From: Thiobacillus sp. UBA3361
Lineage (GTDB): Bacteria > Pseudomonadota > Gammaproteobacteria > Burkholderiales > Thiobacillaceae
Length of the DNA: 13,252 bases
Direction of reading: 5' to 3'
Assembly: GCA_002360535.1 (NCBI GenBank)
Contig: DEQR01000065.1
Span: forward strand, 2,339-15,590
Under the pieces are notes generated by a model. The model made no database searches. It saw only the letters and a program-made list of their open reading frames with translations, and was not told the DNA's origin. Of the stretch, positions 4,821-11,244 are shown piece by piece. The position numbers and the translations under genes are program-made. Positions within the stretch are counted from its first letter, which is position 1; each line of letters begins with the position of its first letter.

Positions 4821-7505
4821 ATGAATTCCGCCCCCTATCCGTCTGACGGCCAGTCTTTCGACGCCGCGGCTGCATTCCTGCTCGCAGCGGAGGGCAGTCG
4901 CTTGCCGGACCTGCGCGCCTGCACGGTGCTGGTGCCGCATTTCCATGCCGCCGGCCCGTTCCTGGCCGCTCTGCGCGGGCGGATCGAGATGGCCGTGTTT
5001 CTGCCGCCGCGCATGTTGACGCTGCCCGCACTGGCTGCCGGGCAGGCCGCTGAGGCGGAGCCGGAGGCGGATGCCCTGCGTCTGGCCCAGGTCCAGTCGG
5101 TGCTGGCCCGCACCGGCCTGCTGGCGGAAACCGCCCTGTGGCAGGCAGCGCGGCAGCTGCTGGTGCTGATGGACGAGCTGTCGGGGCAATTGCTGTCGCC
5201 GCCGGCGGATTTCGAAACCTTCCGCCGTCAGTGCGCGGCGGCCTATGGCCGCCGCTTGGGCCAGCCGCTGGAGCGCGAGGCGCGCCTCGTATGCGAGCTG
5301 TGGCACGCCATGGCCCAGGGCGAGCGGCCCGGCCTATTGGCCGACTATGCCCGGCGGCTGGCAGGCGCGGCGGAGCATGCGACGGGGCCGTTGTACTGTC
5401 TGGGCCTGGGCCGTCTGACCCGGTTGGAAGAGCGCTTTCTCGATCAGTGGGCGGAGCGGCAGCCGGTGCATGCGCTACCGATGCCGGCCGGCTTCCCGGG
5501 CCGGCGCCCGTTTCTGGAGGCCGCCTGGTCGGCCTCGCCGCAGGACCCAGCCCTGCAGGCGCGAGCGGTCCGCCTGCGGCAGGACCTGTCCGCCAGCCCA
5601 TTCGGGGACAACCTGCGGCTGCTGGCCGCGAAGGGCCTGGAGGAAGAGGCGCGCGGGGCGGCGCGGGCCATCCATGACTGGATCGCCCAGGGGGTGGAGG
5701 GCATCGGCATCGTCGCCCTGGACCGCATGACCGCCCGCCGGCTACGTGCCCTGCTGGAGCGCGACCGGGTGCTGATCCAGGACGAGACCGGATGGACCTT
5801 CTCCACCGCCGCCGTGTCCCATGTCATCGATCGCCTGGCTGCCCTGACGGCGGACGACTGCTATTACCAGGACCTGCTGGACCTGTTCAAATCGCCTTTC
5901 GTGTTCGCCGATCTGGACAACCGGTCACGCCTGGCCTGGGTCGCCGCGCTGGAAGAGGCCATACGGGCCGCCGGCACGGTCCAGGGCTGGTCTCGCTTCG
6001 CGCAGCTGGCGGGGGAGCGGGCACCGGACAGCTTGCCCTTGCTGCGGCGGCTGGGCGAGGCCCTGGGTCTGCTGGGGGTGCGCCGCGATACCCTGGCCGG
6101 CTGGCTGCGCCGGCTGCTGCGGGCCTTGGACGGGCTGGGTGCCACCCCGGCCTTCCAGGCGGATGCGGCCGGCGCTCAACTGCTGCACCTGTTGCGCCGC
6201 CTGGTTGATGACGTCGCTCCCGATGACTCCATTCATGCGTTCGGGACCTGGCGCGGCTGGCTGCTGCAACAGCTGGAGTCCGCCACCTTCGTCGATAGCG
6301 GTATCGACAGCCCCTTGCGCCTGACCTCCCTGGACGGTGCCCGGCTGCGCGGCTTTCAGGCGGTGCTGCTGTTGGGGGCCGACGCCGCCCGCCTGCCGGC
6401 CGCCGGCCCGCCGGGGATATTCGGCGAGGCCTTGCGCGCCGAGTTGGGGCTGCCCGGCCAGCGCCAGATCCAGGAGGCGCAACGCCGTCATCTGGCCGAC
6501 ATCCTGAGCCAGACCCCGCGGGTACTGGTCACCTGGCAGGCCCGCCGCGAGGGCGATCCGAACCCCCTCAGCCCCTGGCTGGAATTGCTGGAGGCGTTGC
6601 ACCGACTGGCCTATGGCGAGGGCCTGCGGCGGGTCGATCCGCCGCGCGAACCGGACATGGGCAGTCCGGCGGACGGCACCGCCCGGCCCCGGCCGAGCCT
6701 CGACCGGTTGCCCGCCACCCTGAGCGCCAGTGCCTGGCAGAGCCTGGTGGCCTGCCCCTACCAGTTCTTCGCTCGCCACGGCCTGGCACTGCGGGCGCCG
6801 GACGAGGTGGCGGAAACGGCGGAAAAGCGCGACTACGGCGAGCAGGTGCACGCCATCCTGCACGCCTTCCACCGTGACCATCCCCGCCTGGCCGCGCACG
6901 ACCGGCGGACCCTGACCGAGCGACTGCAAACCTTGAGCCGGGCGCGGTTCCGGCCCCTGCTCGACCAGCATTACCTGGCCCTGGCCTGGCAGGCCCGCTG
7001 GTTGCGCCAGGTGCCGGCCTACGTGGATTGGGCGCTGGCGCGGGAGGCGGCCGGCTATGCCTGGCATGCGGCCGAGGAAACACGCCGCGTCGATCTGGAC
7101 CTGGGTGCCGGCCGGACGCTCACCCTCCACGGCCGCCTGGACCGCCTGGACAGCGTCGGCGACGCCCCGGCGGTGCTGGATTACAAGACCCAGTCAGCCG
7201 ACACCCTCAAGCGCAAGCTGAAACCCCTGGGGGAGGACGTGCAGCTGCCGTTCTACGGCCTGCTCAGCGGCGCCGTCGAGGCCGCCTTCGTGGCCCTGGA
7301 TGACAAGCGTCCCGAGGCGGTGCCCTGGCCGGGTGAGCTGGAAGAGGCCGCCCGGCGGGAGACGGAGCGCATCACACGGGCCTGGACGGACCTTGCCGAG
7401 GGTGCGACCCTGGCTGCTCAGGGTGCCGCGCGCACCTGCCAGTGGTGCGAGATGCGCGGTCTGTGCCGCAAGGACTATTGGCCGCCGGAAGACGCGCCGG
7501 GTTGA
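4821..7505 (+). CDS. AddB-like PD-(D/E)XK nuclease, probable DNA repair protein
   Basis: This cytoplasmic protein of 894 residues resembles AddB and the proteobacterial 'probable DNA repair protein' family (TIGR03623-like). AddB works with a UvrD-type helicase to resect double-strand breaks. The C-terminal quarter holds a RecB-type nuclease: H677 in YGEQVHAILH, GRLDRLD (771-777), D787 and K789 in LDYKT, and QLPFY (808-812). C645 (ACPYQFF) plus C873, C876 and C882 (CX2CX5C) match the AddB 4Fe-4S cluster ligands that staple the nuclease domain. The N-terminal two thirds resembles a degenerate helicase; I see no Walker A. I chose the ATG at 4821 because the open frame upstream to 4689 runs through the candidate RNA and its terminator. 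No helicase partner gene lies beside it. The nuclease call is firm; the precise pathway is inferred. Confidence 0.85.
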   Translation: MNSAPYPSDGQSFDAAAAFLLAAEGSRLPDLRACTVLVPHFHAAGPFLAALRGRIEMAVFLPPRMLTLPALAAGQAAEAEPEADALRLAQVQSVLARTGLLAETALWQAARQLLVLMDELSGQLLSPPADFETFRRQCAAAYGRRLGQPLEREARLVCELWHAMAQGERPGLLADYARRLAGAAEHATGPLYCLGLGRLTRLEERFLDQWAERQPVHALPMPAGFPGRRPFLEAAWSASPQDPALQARAVRLRQDLSASPFGDNLRLLAAKGLEEEARGAARAIHDWIAQGVEGIGIVALDRMTARRLRALLERDRVLIQDETGWTFSTAAVSHVIDRLAALTADDCYYQDLLDLFKSPFVFADLDNRSRLAWVAALEEAIRAAGTVQGWSRFAQLAGERAPDSLPLLRRLGEALGLLGVRRDTLAGWLRRLLRALDGLGATPAFQADAAGAQLLHLLRRLVDDVAPDDSIHAFGTWRGWLLQQLESATFVDSGIDSPLRLTSLDGARLRGFQAVLLLGADAARLPAAGPPGIFGEALRAELGLPGQRQIQEAQRRHLADILSQTPRVLVTWQARREGDPNPLSPWLELLEALHRLAYGEGLRRVDPPREPDMGSPADGTARPRPSLDRLPATLSASAWQSLVACPYQFFARHGLALRAPDEVAETAEKRDYGEQVHAILHAFHRDHPRLAAHDRRTLTERLQTLSRARFRPLLDQHYLALAWQARWLRQVPAYVDWALAREAAGYAWHAAEETRRVDLDLGAGRTLTLHGRLDRLDSVGDAPAVLDYKTQSADTLKRKLKPLGEDVQLPFYGLLSGAVEAAFVALDDKRPEAVPWPGELEEAARRETERITRAWTDLAEGATLAAQGAARTCQWCEMRGLCRKDYWPPEDAPG

Positions 7506-7560
7506 CCGGAGACACATCCGGCGGGGACAATACCTTAGTAATTTACTGGGAGTTTATGGG

Positions 7561-7854
7561 ATGACCGAACCGACGGACGACAAGGCCGAACTGGGCCACG
7601 AGCAGCAAATCCTGCGCGCCATGCGCAAGACCCTCACCTCCGTGGCCCGCGACTGTGCCCCCCGTGACGGCGAGCCCGGTCCCCTGTCCGGCGAGACGGT
7701 GGAGAACATCCGCATGTGCCTGGGACTCATTGCCGCCCGCGAGGCGGAGTTGGCCGAGAAGTTGGGGCTGGCCCGCAACGAGCGGCCGCGCTACGCCGAC
7801 GAGACCCCGTCCGCCCAGGTGCTGCAATTCACGCCGCCCGGCGGCAAGCACTGA
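7561..7854 (+). CDS. Small uncharacterised protein, 97 residues
   Basis: I do not confidently recognise this gene. It encodes a small soluble, charged protein with no signal peptide or membrane segment. The middle, ILRAMRKTLTSVARD and LSGETVENIRMCLGLIAARE, looks helical, with a conserved-looking pattern of a dozen or so hydrophobic positions; the C-terminal tail (about 80-97) is Pro/Gly-rich. It vaguely recalls a short gammaproteobacterial family sometimes labelled as segregation/condensation related, but nothing here supports that role. The start at 7561 is favoured by a GGGAG site at about 7548-7552 and an AT-rich upstream stretch. The gene follows the nuclease by 55 bases, and its stop is 4 bases before the start of the next small gene, so those two are probably translated as a pair. 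Confidence 0.75.
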   Translation: MTEPTDDKAELGHEQQILRAMRKTLTSVARDCAPRDGEPGPLSGETVENIRMCLGLIAAREAELAEKLGLARNERPRYADETPSAQVLQFTPPGGKH

Positions 7855-7858
7855 TGCC

Positions 7859-8113
7859 ATGGCGGAGAGCATCGGCACGCTGGTCACGGATATCGAAACT
7901 CAGCTGGTCACACCGCGCTACGTGGTGATCTATTCCCCCGGCGGTAAAGGCCGCAAGCGCTTTCCCGAAAACTGCGTCGCCGTCTATCCGGACGAGGCCG
8001 AGGCCCGCGGCGCCGCCCGCCCCGAAGAGGGGCATTACGCTGCGGTGGCCTCCGGCCCCTCGCGCTCCTCGGAAGGCTTCCGCCTGTACTATCTGGTGCG
8101 CTGGCTGGACTGA
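7859..8113 (+). CDS. Small uncharacterised protein, 84 residues
   Basis: I do not recognise this protein. It starts 4 bases after the upstream stop, so the two are likely cotranscribed and translationally coupled. The sequence suggests a compact soluble alpha/beta fold: PRYVVIYSPGGKGRKRFPENCVAVYPDEAEAR reads as strand, basic turn, strand and helix, and the end FRLYYLVRWLD reads as a strand with aromatic residues. GGKGRKRF is a basic patch, but the P-loop pattern is not complete, so nucleotide binding should not be assumed. There is no signal peptide and a single Cys. The start at 7859 (MAESIG) is the first ATG after the previous stop that gives a protein-like N-terminus; upstream sequence in this frame is a shadow of the preceding gene. 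Confidence 0.7.
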   Translation: MAESIGTLVTDIETQLVTPRYVVIYSPGGKGRKRFPENCVAVYPDEAEARGAARPEEGHYAAVASGPSRSSEGFRLYYLVRWLD

Positions 8114-8204
8114 GCCGATCATGCCCTGGGGCAGGTAGCGTCCCCCGCGCTTTCCCCCTACCCTTCTATGAGGTGCTTTCCACCGATCTGAGCAGGAGCA
8201 TTCC

Positions 8205-8831
8205 ATGAGCGACGCACTCAATTATCTGGTTGCCGTGCGCGGCGACGCCCTCGGCCATTACTTCAAATTCCTCAAGGACACCGGCAAGCACCTGGATCCC
8301 AAGACGCGCGACCTGATCTCGGTGATCACCAAGGTGCACTCCCAGACCGAGCCGGGCTTCAAGCAATACCTGATGCGCGCCCTGCGGGACGGCTGCACCC
8401 CCATGGAGGTGCTGGACGCCCTGCTCATGGCCTTCCCCGCCCTGGGCCTGGCCAAGATCGTGTGGGCCACCGAGATCCTGCTGGAGATGGACATCCCCGA
8501 GTTCTCGCCGGCGCTCATCAACGCCCAGCCCCGGTGGCGGGAGGTGATGGCCCTGGCGGACATCGGCGACGGCGAGGTGAAGCGGGTCGAGACCCCCACC
8601 CGCACGGTGTTCGTCTATCGCGGGGGCGAGGCCTGCAAGGTCTATGACTCCCACTGTCCCCACCAGGTCACCAACATCCCCCACCTGGCCCTGGAGGGCA
8701 AACACCTCACCTGCCCCAAGCACCACTGGAAGTTCGACATCACCACCGGCGCCTGCATCGAGATCGGCAAGCATCCCCTGAAGGCGTTCGAGACCCAGGT
8801 GGAGGACGGGCGGCTGTATGCCTGGTGGTAG
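8205..8831 (+). CDS. Carboxymuconolactone-decarboxylase-like / Rieske [2Fe-2S] fusion protein
   Basis: This 208-residue cytoplasmic protein has two domains. Residues about 10-100 resemble the AhpD/carboxymuconolactone decarboxylase fold (LDPKTRDLISVITKVHSQ, then ALRDGCTPMEVLDALL). They lack the AhpD CxxC redox pair; the only Cys is C64, so AhpD-type peroxidase chemistry is unlikely. Residues about 105-208 form a Rieske ferredoxin-like domain with cluster ligands C151, H153, C170 and H173 (CPH, 16 residues, CPKH), ending in GRLYAWW. The likely role is electron transfer or a small oxygenase-type redox function, with unknown partner and substrate. An AGGAG site (8194-8198), 6 bases before the ATG, supports the start. 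The 91-base upstream spacer has no clear promoter. The 3' end overlaps the next gene by 14 bases. Domain calls are good; the function is unknown. Confidence 0.85.
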   Translation: MSDALNYLVAVRGDALGHYFKFLKDTGKHLDPKTRDLISVITKVHSQTEPGFKQYLMRALRDGCTPMEVLDALLMAFPALGLAKIVWATEILLEMDIPEFSPALINAQPRWREVMALADIGDGEVKRVETPTRTVFVYRGGEACKVYDSHCPHQVTNIPHLALEGKHLTCPKHHWKFDITTGACIEIGKHPLKAFETQVEDGRLYAWW

Positions 8832-10311
8832 GCCGGGCACGTGCCCGGCCGCCCTGCTGGCGCTCTCCCTGTGGGCCGTGGCCGGCGGCGCCCCGGCCGC
8901 CCAGCTCAGCGGCGGGCCCATGCTGGGACACGTCACCGGCCGCACAGCCGGCATCTGGCTTCAGGCCGACGGCCCCGGCCAGGCCCAGATCGAATACTGG
9001 CCGGAGCAGGACGCCGCCCAGCGCCGCCTGTCAGCCCCCCGGCCCCTGACGGAGGTCGAGGACTTCAGCGCCCGCATCGAGCTGACCGGCCTCGCCCCCG
9101 ATACCCGCTACCGCTACGCCGTGTTGCTGGACGGGCAGCGGGCGTCCGGCACCGAGGCGTTTCCCCTGCGTACCCTGCCGGCCTGGAAATGGCGGGGCCA
9201 GCCCGCCGATTTCACCGTCTATATGGGCTCCTGCGCTTACCTCAACGACCCGGACTGGGATCGCCCCGGCAAGCCCTACGGGGCCGGCGAGGAGATCTTC
9301 GGCGCCATTGCCCGCTCCGCCGCCCACCAGCCCCAGCCCAGCCTGATGCTGTGGCTGGGGGACAACCTCTATTTCCGCGAGACCGACCTGGAAAGCCCCT
9401 GGGCCATGAACGCCCGCTACCGGATGATCCGCGCCCACCCCGCCCTGGGCCCTCTGCTGTCGGCCGCGCCCAACTACGCACTGTGGGACGACCACGACTA
9501 CGGCCCCAACAACGGCAACCGCGCCTTCGAGTTCAAGGACACCAGCGCGCGGCTGTTCCGGCGCTACTGGGCTAACCCCGGCTACGGCCTGGAGGACCTG
9601 CCCGGCGTGTTCACCCGTTTCAGCCTGTTCGACGTGGAATTCTTCCTGCTGGACGACCGAACCTACCGGGCCAGCGACACCACCGTGGAGCCGGACAACG
9701 AGATCAGCTGGTGGCAGGAGTTCAAGAACTGGGCCATCGGCAGCAACCAGTGGACGCGCCTGCTGGGCCGGCGCTACATGGGCGGCGGGCCGCTGTGGCT
9801 GGGGGAGAACAAGACCCTCTTCGGCCCCGCCCAGCTGGACTGGCTCAAGCAGGCCCTGATCGGCTCCACCGCCACCTTCAAGGTAGTGGCCAGCGGCAGC
9901 CAGCTGTTCAACGACGCCAACCGTTTCGAGGGCTGGCAGAACTTCAAGGGCGAGCGGGAGGCCTTCGTGGAATGGCTGGAGCGGCAGAAGATCGACGGCG
10001 TGCTGTTCCTGTCCGGCGACCGCCACCACACCGAACTGATCAAGCGGGAACGCAAGAAGGCCTATCCCCTCTACGAACTGACCTGCTCACCCCTGAGCGC
10101 CGGGGCCGGCGTGCCCGACGCCGAGCGGGACAACGCCCAGCGGGTGGAGGGCACCCTGGTGGGCCAGCGCAATTTCTGCAGCCTGGAGGTGTCCGGTCCT
10201 CCCGACGGCCGCCAGCTCACGTTCCGCAGCCACGATAGCCAGGGCAGGCTGCTGTGGGAGCGTCAGCTGAGTGCACGGGAACTGAGCATGCCTGAGGGCG
10301 AAAAGCCTTAG
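8818..10311 (+). CDS. Exported PhoD-like phosphatase/phosphodiesterase
   Basis: This 497-residue protein belongs to the PhoD-like metallophosphatase family (PF09423-like), whose members hydrolyse phosphomonoesters or diesters outside the cytoplasm. A hydrophobic N-terminus with a likely cleavage after GGAPA (about residue 27) suggests export; no twin-arginine pair is visible. Residues about 31-120 read as an Fn3-like N-terminal domain (GHVTGRTAGIWLQ, LTGLAPDTRYRYAV). The catalytic domain shows YMGSC (135-139), GDN (181-183), WDDHDYG (223-229), LLDDRTYR (277-284) and SGDRHHTEL (399-407), all expected metal-site motifs. A Trp-rich insertion lies at about 298-328. The ATG at 8818 follows GGAGGA (8801-8806) at a longish 11-base spacing and overlaps the Rieske gene by 14 bases. 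A later start at M35 would remove the signal peptide. The substrate cannot be read from the sequence. Confidence 0.88.
   Translation: MPGGRPGTCPAALLALSLWAVAGGAPAAQLSGGPMLGHVTGRTAGIWLQADGPGQAQIEYWPEQDAAQRRLSAPRPLTEVEDFSARIELTGLAPDTRYRYAVLLDGQRASGTEAFPLRTLPAWKWRGQPADFTVYMGSCAYLNDPDWDRPGKPYGAGEEIFGAIARSAAHQPQPSLMLWLGDNLYFRETDLESPWAMNARYRMIRAHPALGPLLSAAPNYALWDDHDYGPNNGNRAFEFKDTSARLFRRYWANPGYGLEDLPGVFTRFSLFDVEFFLLDDRTYRASDTTVEPDNEISWWQEFKNWAIGSNQWTRLLGRRYMGGGPLWLGENKTLFGPAQLDWLKQALIGSTATFKVVASGSQLFNDANRFEGWQNFKGEREAFVEWLERQKIDGVLFLSGDRHHTELIKRERKKAYPLYELTCSPLSAGAGVPDAERDNAQRVEGTLVGQRNFCSLEVSGPPDGRQLTFRSHDSQGRLLWERQLSARELSMPEGEKP
8831..8850. repeat. 20-bp perfect palindrome at the Rieske-PhoD junction
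   Basis: GGCCGGGCACGTGCCCGGCC is identical to its own reverse complement. It begins on the last base of the Rieske stop codon and covers about codons 5-11 of the PhoD-like gene, inside its signal-peptide region. As RNA it could form a very stable hairpin just inside the start of translation; as DNA it could be a dimeric protein-binding site with a CACGTG core. There is no T-run, so it is not an intrinsic terminator. Confidence 0.75.
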
Positions 10312-10380
10312 CCCGGTTGTTTCACCGGACCGGCCCGGCGCGGAGGGTGCGTGGGGATGGCCAACGATGAGGAGGTGCGC

Positions 10381-11118
10381 ATGAACGGGAAGAAGGTCGC
10401 ATTACGGATAGGGACGGGGACACTGGCCGCCGGGGTCTGGATGGCGGGTGTCAGCCCCGCCGGCGCGGGGCATCTGGACTTCACGGTCTTCAACGACCGG
10501 GCGTCGTATTCCGGGGTGCTGCTTCAGCAGGGGCGTGTCCAGGTGGACGATGACTGGAACGAATCGGGTGAGATCCAGGAAGGCCAATCCTGGGGGCCGT
10601 TCCGCTTCGCCTTCGACCCTGCCGTCTCCCGGCTGGCGGGTACGACGGGCATCGTCGGCGGCCTGGCCATCGGGTCCGCCACCGGCAATGGGAATCTGGG
10701 CGGCGACCAGGGAATGACACTCCACCTGTCGCCCGGCTTGGGGGTGACGGCCTTCGGGGCGCTCATCGCCTTCGAGGACCCCGCCTTCCTGAGCGATTTC
10801 CACATCGCCGTCGGCTGTCCGGATCCACCTTGCCTATTCTCCCCCACGCCACCCCAAGGGGGGGCGGCCGGGCCGGGGACTTTCTTCCTGGGTATCGTCG
10901 CCCCGGTGGGTTTTTCCTTCGACACCGTGATGCTGGAAGCGGTCACGCCCAGGGACGATTCGGGTGAACCCACCGCCACTGTTCCGGGGTGGCAGGTAGC
11001 GGGCATTTCCTACGCGCCGATGCCCGAACCGGCGACACTGGCGCTGGTTGGACTGGGTCTCACCTGCCTCGGGGTGGTCATTCGGCGCCGGTATGGCAAC
11101 CGGCGTCCGATCCCATGA
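10381..11118 (+). CDS. PEP-CTERM sorting domain-containing exported protein
   Basis: This 245-residue exported protein was built for exosortase processing. It has a basic N-terminus and hydrophobic signal peptide (about 1-30, ending PAGAG). It ends with the PEP-CTERM tripartite signal: PEP at 215-217, a hydrophobic segment (about 218-234) and an RRR cluster (235-237). The middle is a Gly-rich, beta-type secreted domain that begins HLDFTVFNDRASYSG; a CPDPPC pair (146 and 151) could form a disulfide. Such proteins are linked to extracellular polysaccharide or biofilm in exosortase-bearing Gram-negative bacteria. The ATG at 10381 follows GAGGAGG (10369-10375) at 5 bases; the GTG at 10351 would only add hydrophilic residues before the signal peptide. 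The cognate exosortase is not in this window. The specific function of the central domain is unknown. Confidence 0.85.
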   Translation: MNGKKVALRIGTGTLAAGVWMAGVSPAGAGHLDFTVFNDRASYSGVLLQQGRVQVDDDWNESGEIQEGQSWGPFRFAFDPAVSRLAGTTGIVGGLAIGSATGNGNLGGDQGMTLHLSPGLGVTAFGALIAFEDPAFLSDFHIAVGCPDPPCLFSPTPPQGGAAGPGTFFLGIVAPVGFSFDTVMLEAVTPRDDSGEPTATVPGWQVAGISYAPMPEPATLALVGLGLTCLGVVIRRRYGNRRPIP

Positions 11119-11185
11119 GTGCCGCCGGGGAGGACAGGCGCGGCGCCTGCTGCTGCATGGCAGAACTGCCGGCGGGCAACACCCC

Positions 11186-11218
11186 GCGCGGGACCGTCCC
11201 GACGCGGCGGTCCCGCGC
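11186..11218. repeat. 11-bp inverted repeat between convergent genes
   Basis: GCGCGGGACCG (11186-11196) and CGGTCCCGCGC (11208-11218) pair perfectly around an 11-base loop. The repeat lies between the PEP-CTERM stop (11118) and the oppositely oriented kinase stop (11245). A stable stem in either direction could block or end read-through from both sides, but neither strand has a T-run after it, so a classical intrinsic terminator is not supported. Confidence 0.6.
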
Positions 11219-11244
11219 CCTTGCGATACCAGAGATACCGCTGA

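Noticed and set aside
5925..7130. 401-codon open frame on the minus strand opposite the nuclease gene
   Set aside because: The plus-strand gene has clear nuclease and Fe-S motifs. The antisense product is Gln/Gly/Ala-rich low-complexity sequence typical of GC-rich shadows.
8122..8133. TGCCC/GGGCA inverted repeat before the Rieske gene as a terminator
   Set aside because: The stem is 5 bp with a 2-base gap, and no T-run follows.
9031..10029. 332-codon open frame on the minus strand opposite the PhoD-like gene
   Set aside because: Same reason: the plus strand carries all the PhoD metal motifs, and the antisense translation is repetitive Val/Gly/Gln sequence.
10351..10380. GTG start 30 bases upstream of the PEP-CTERM gene
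   Set aside because: It would put ten hydrophilic residues before the signal peptide, and the strong GAGGAGG site points to the ATG at 10381.
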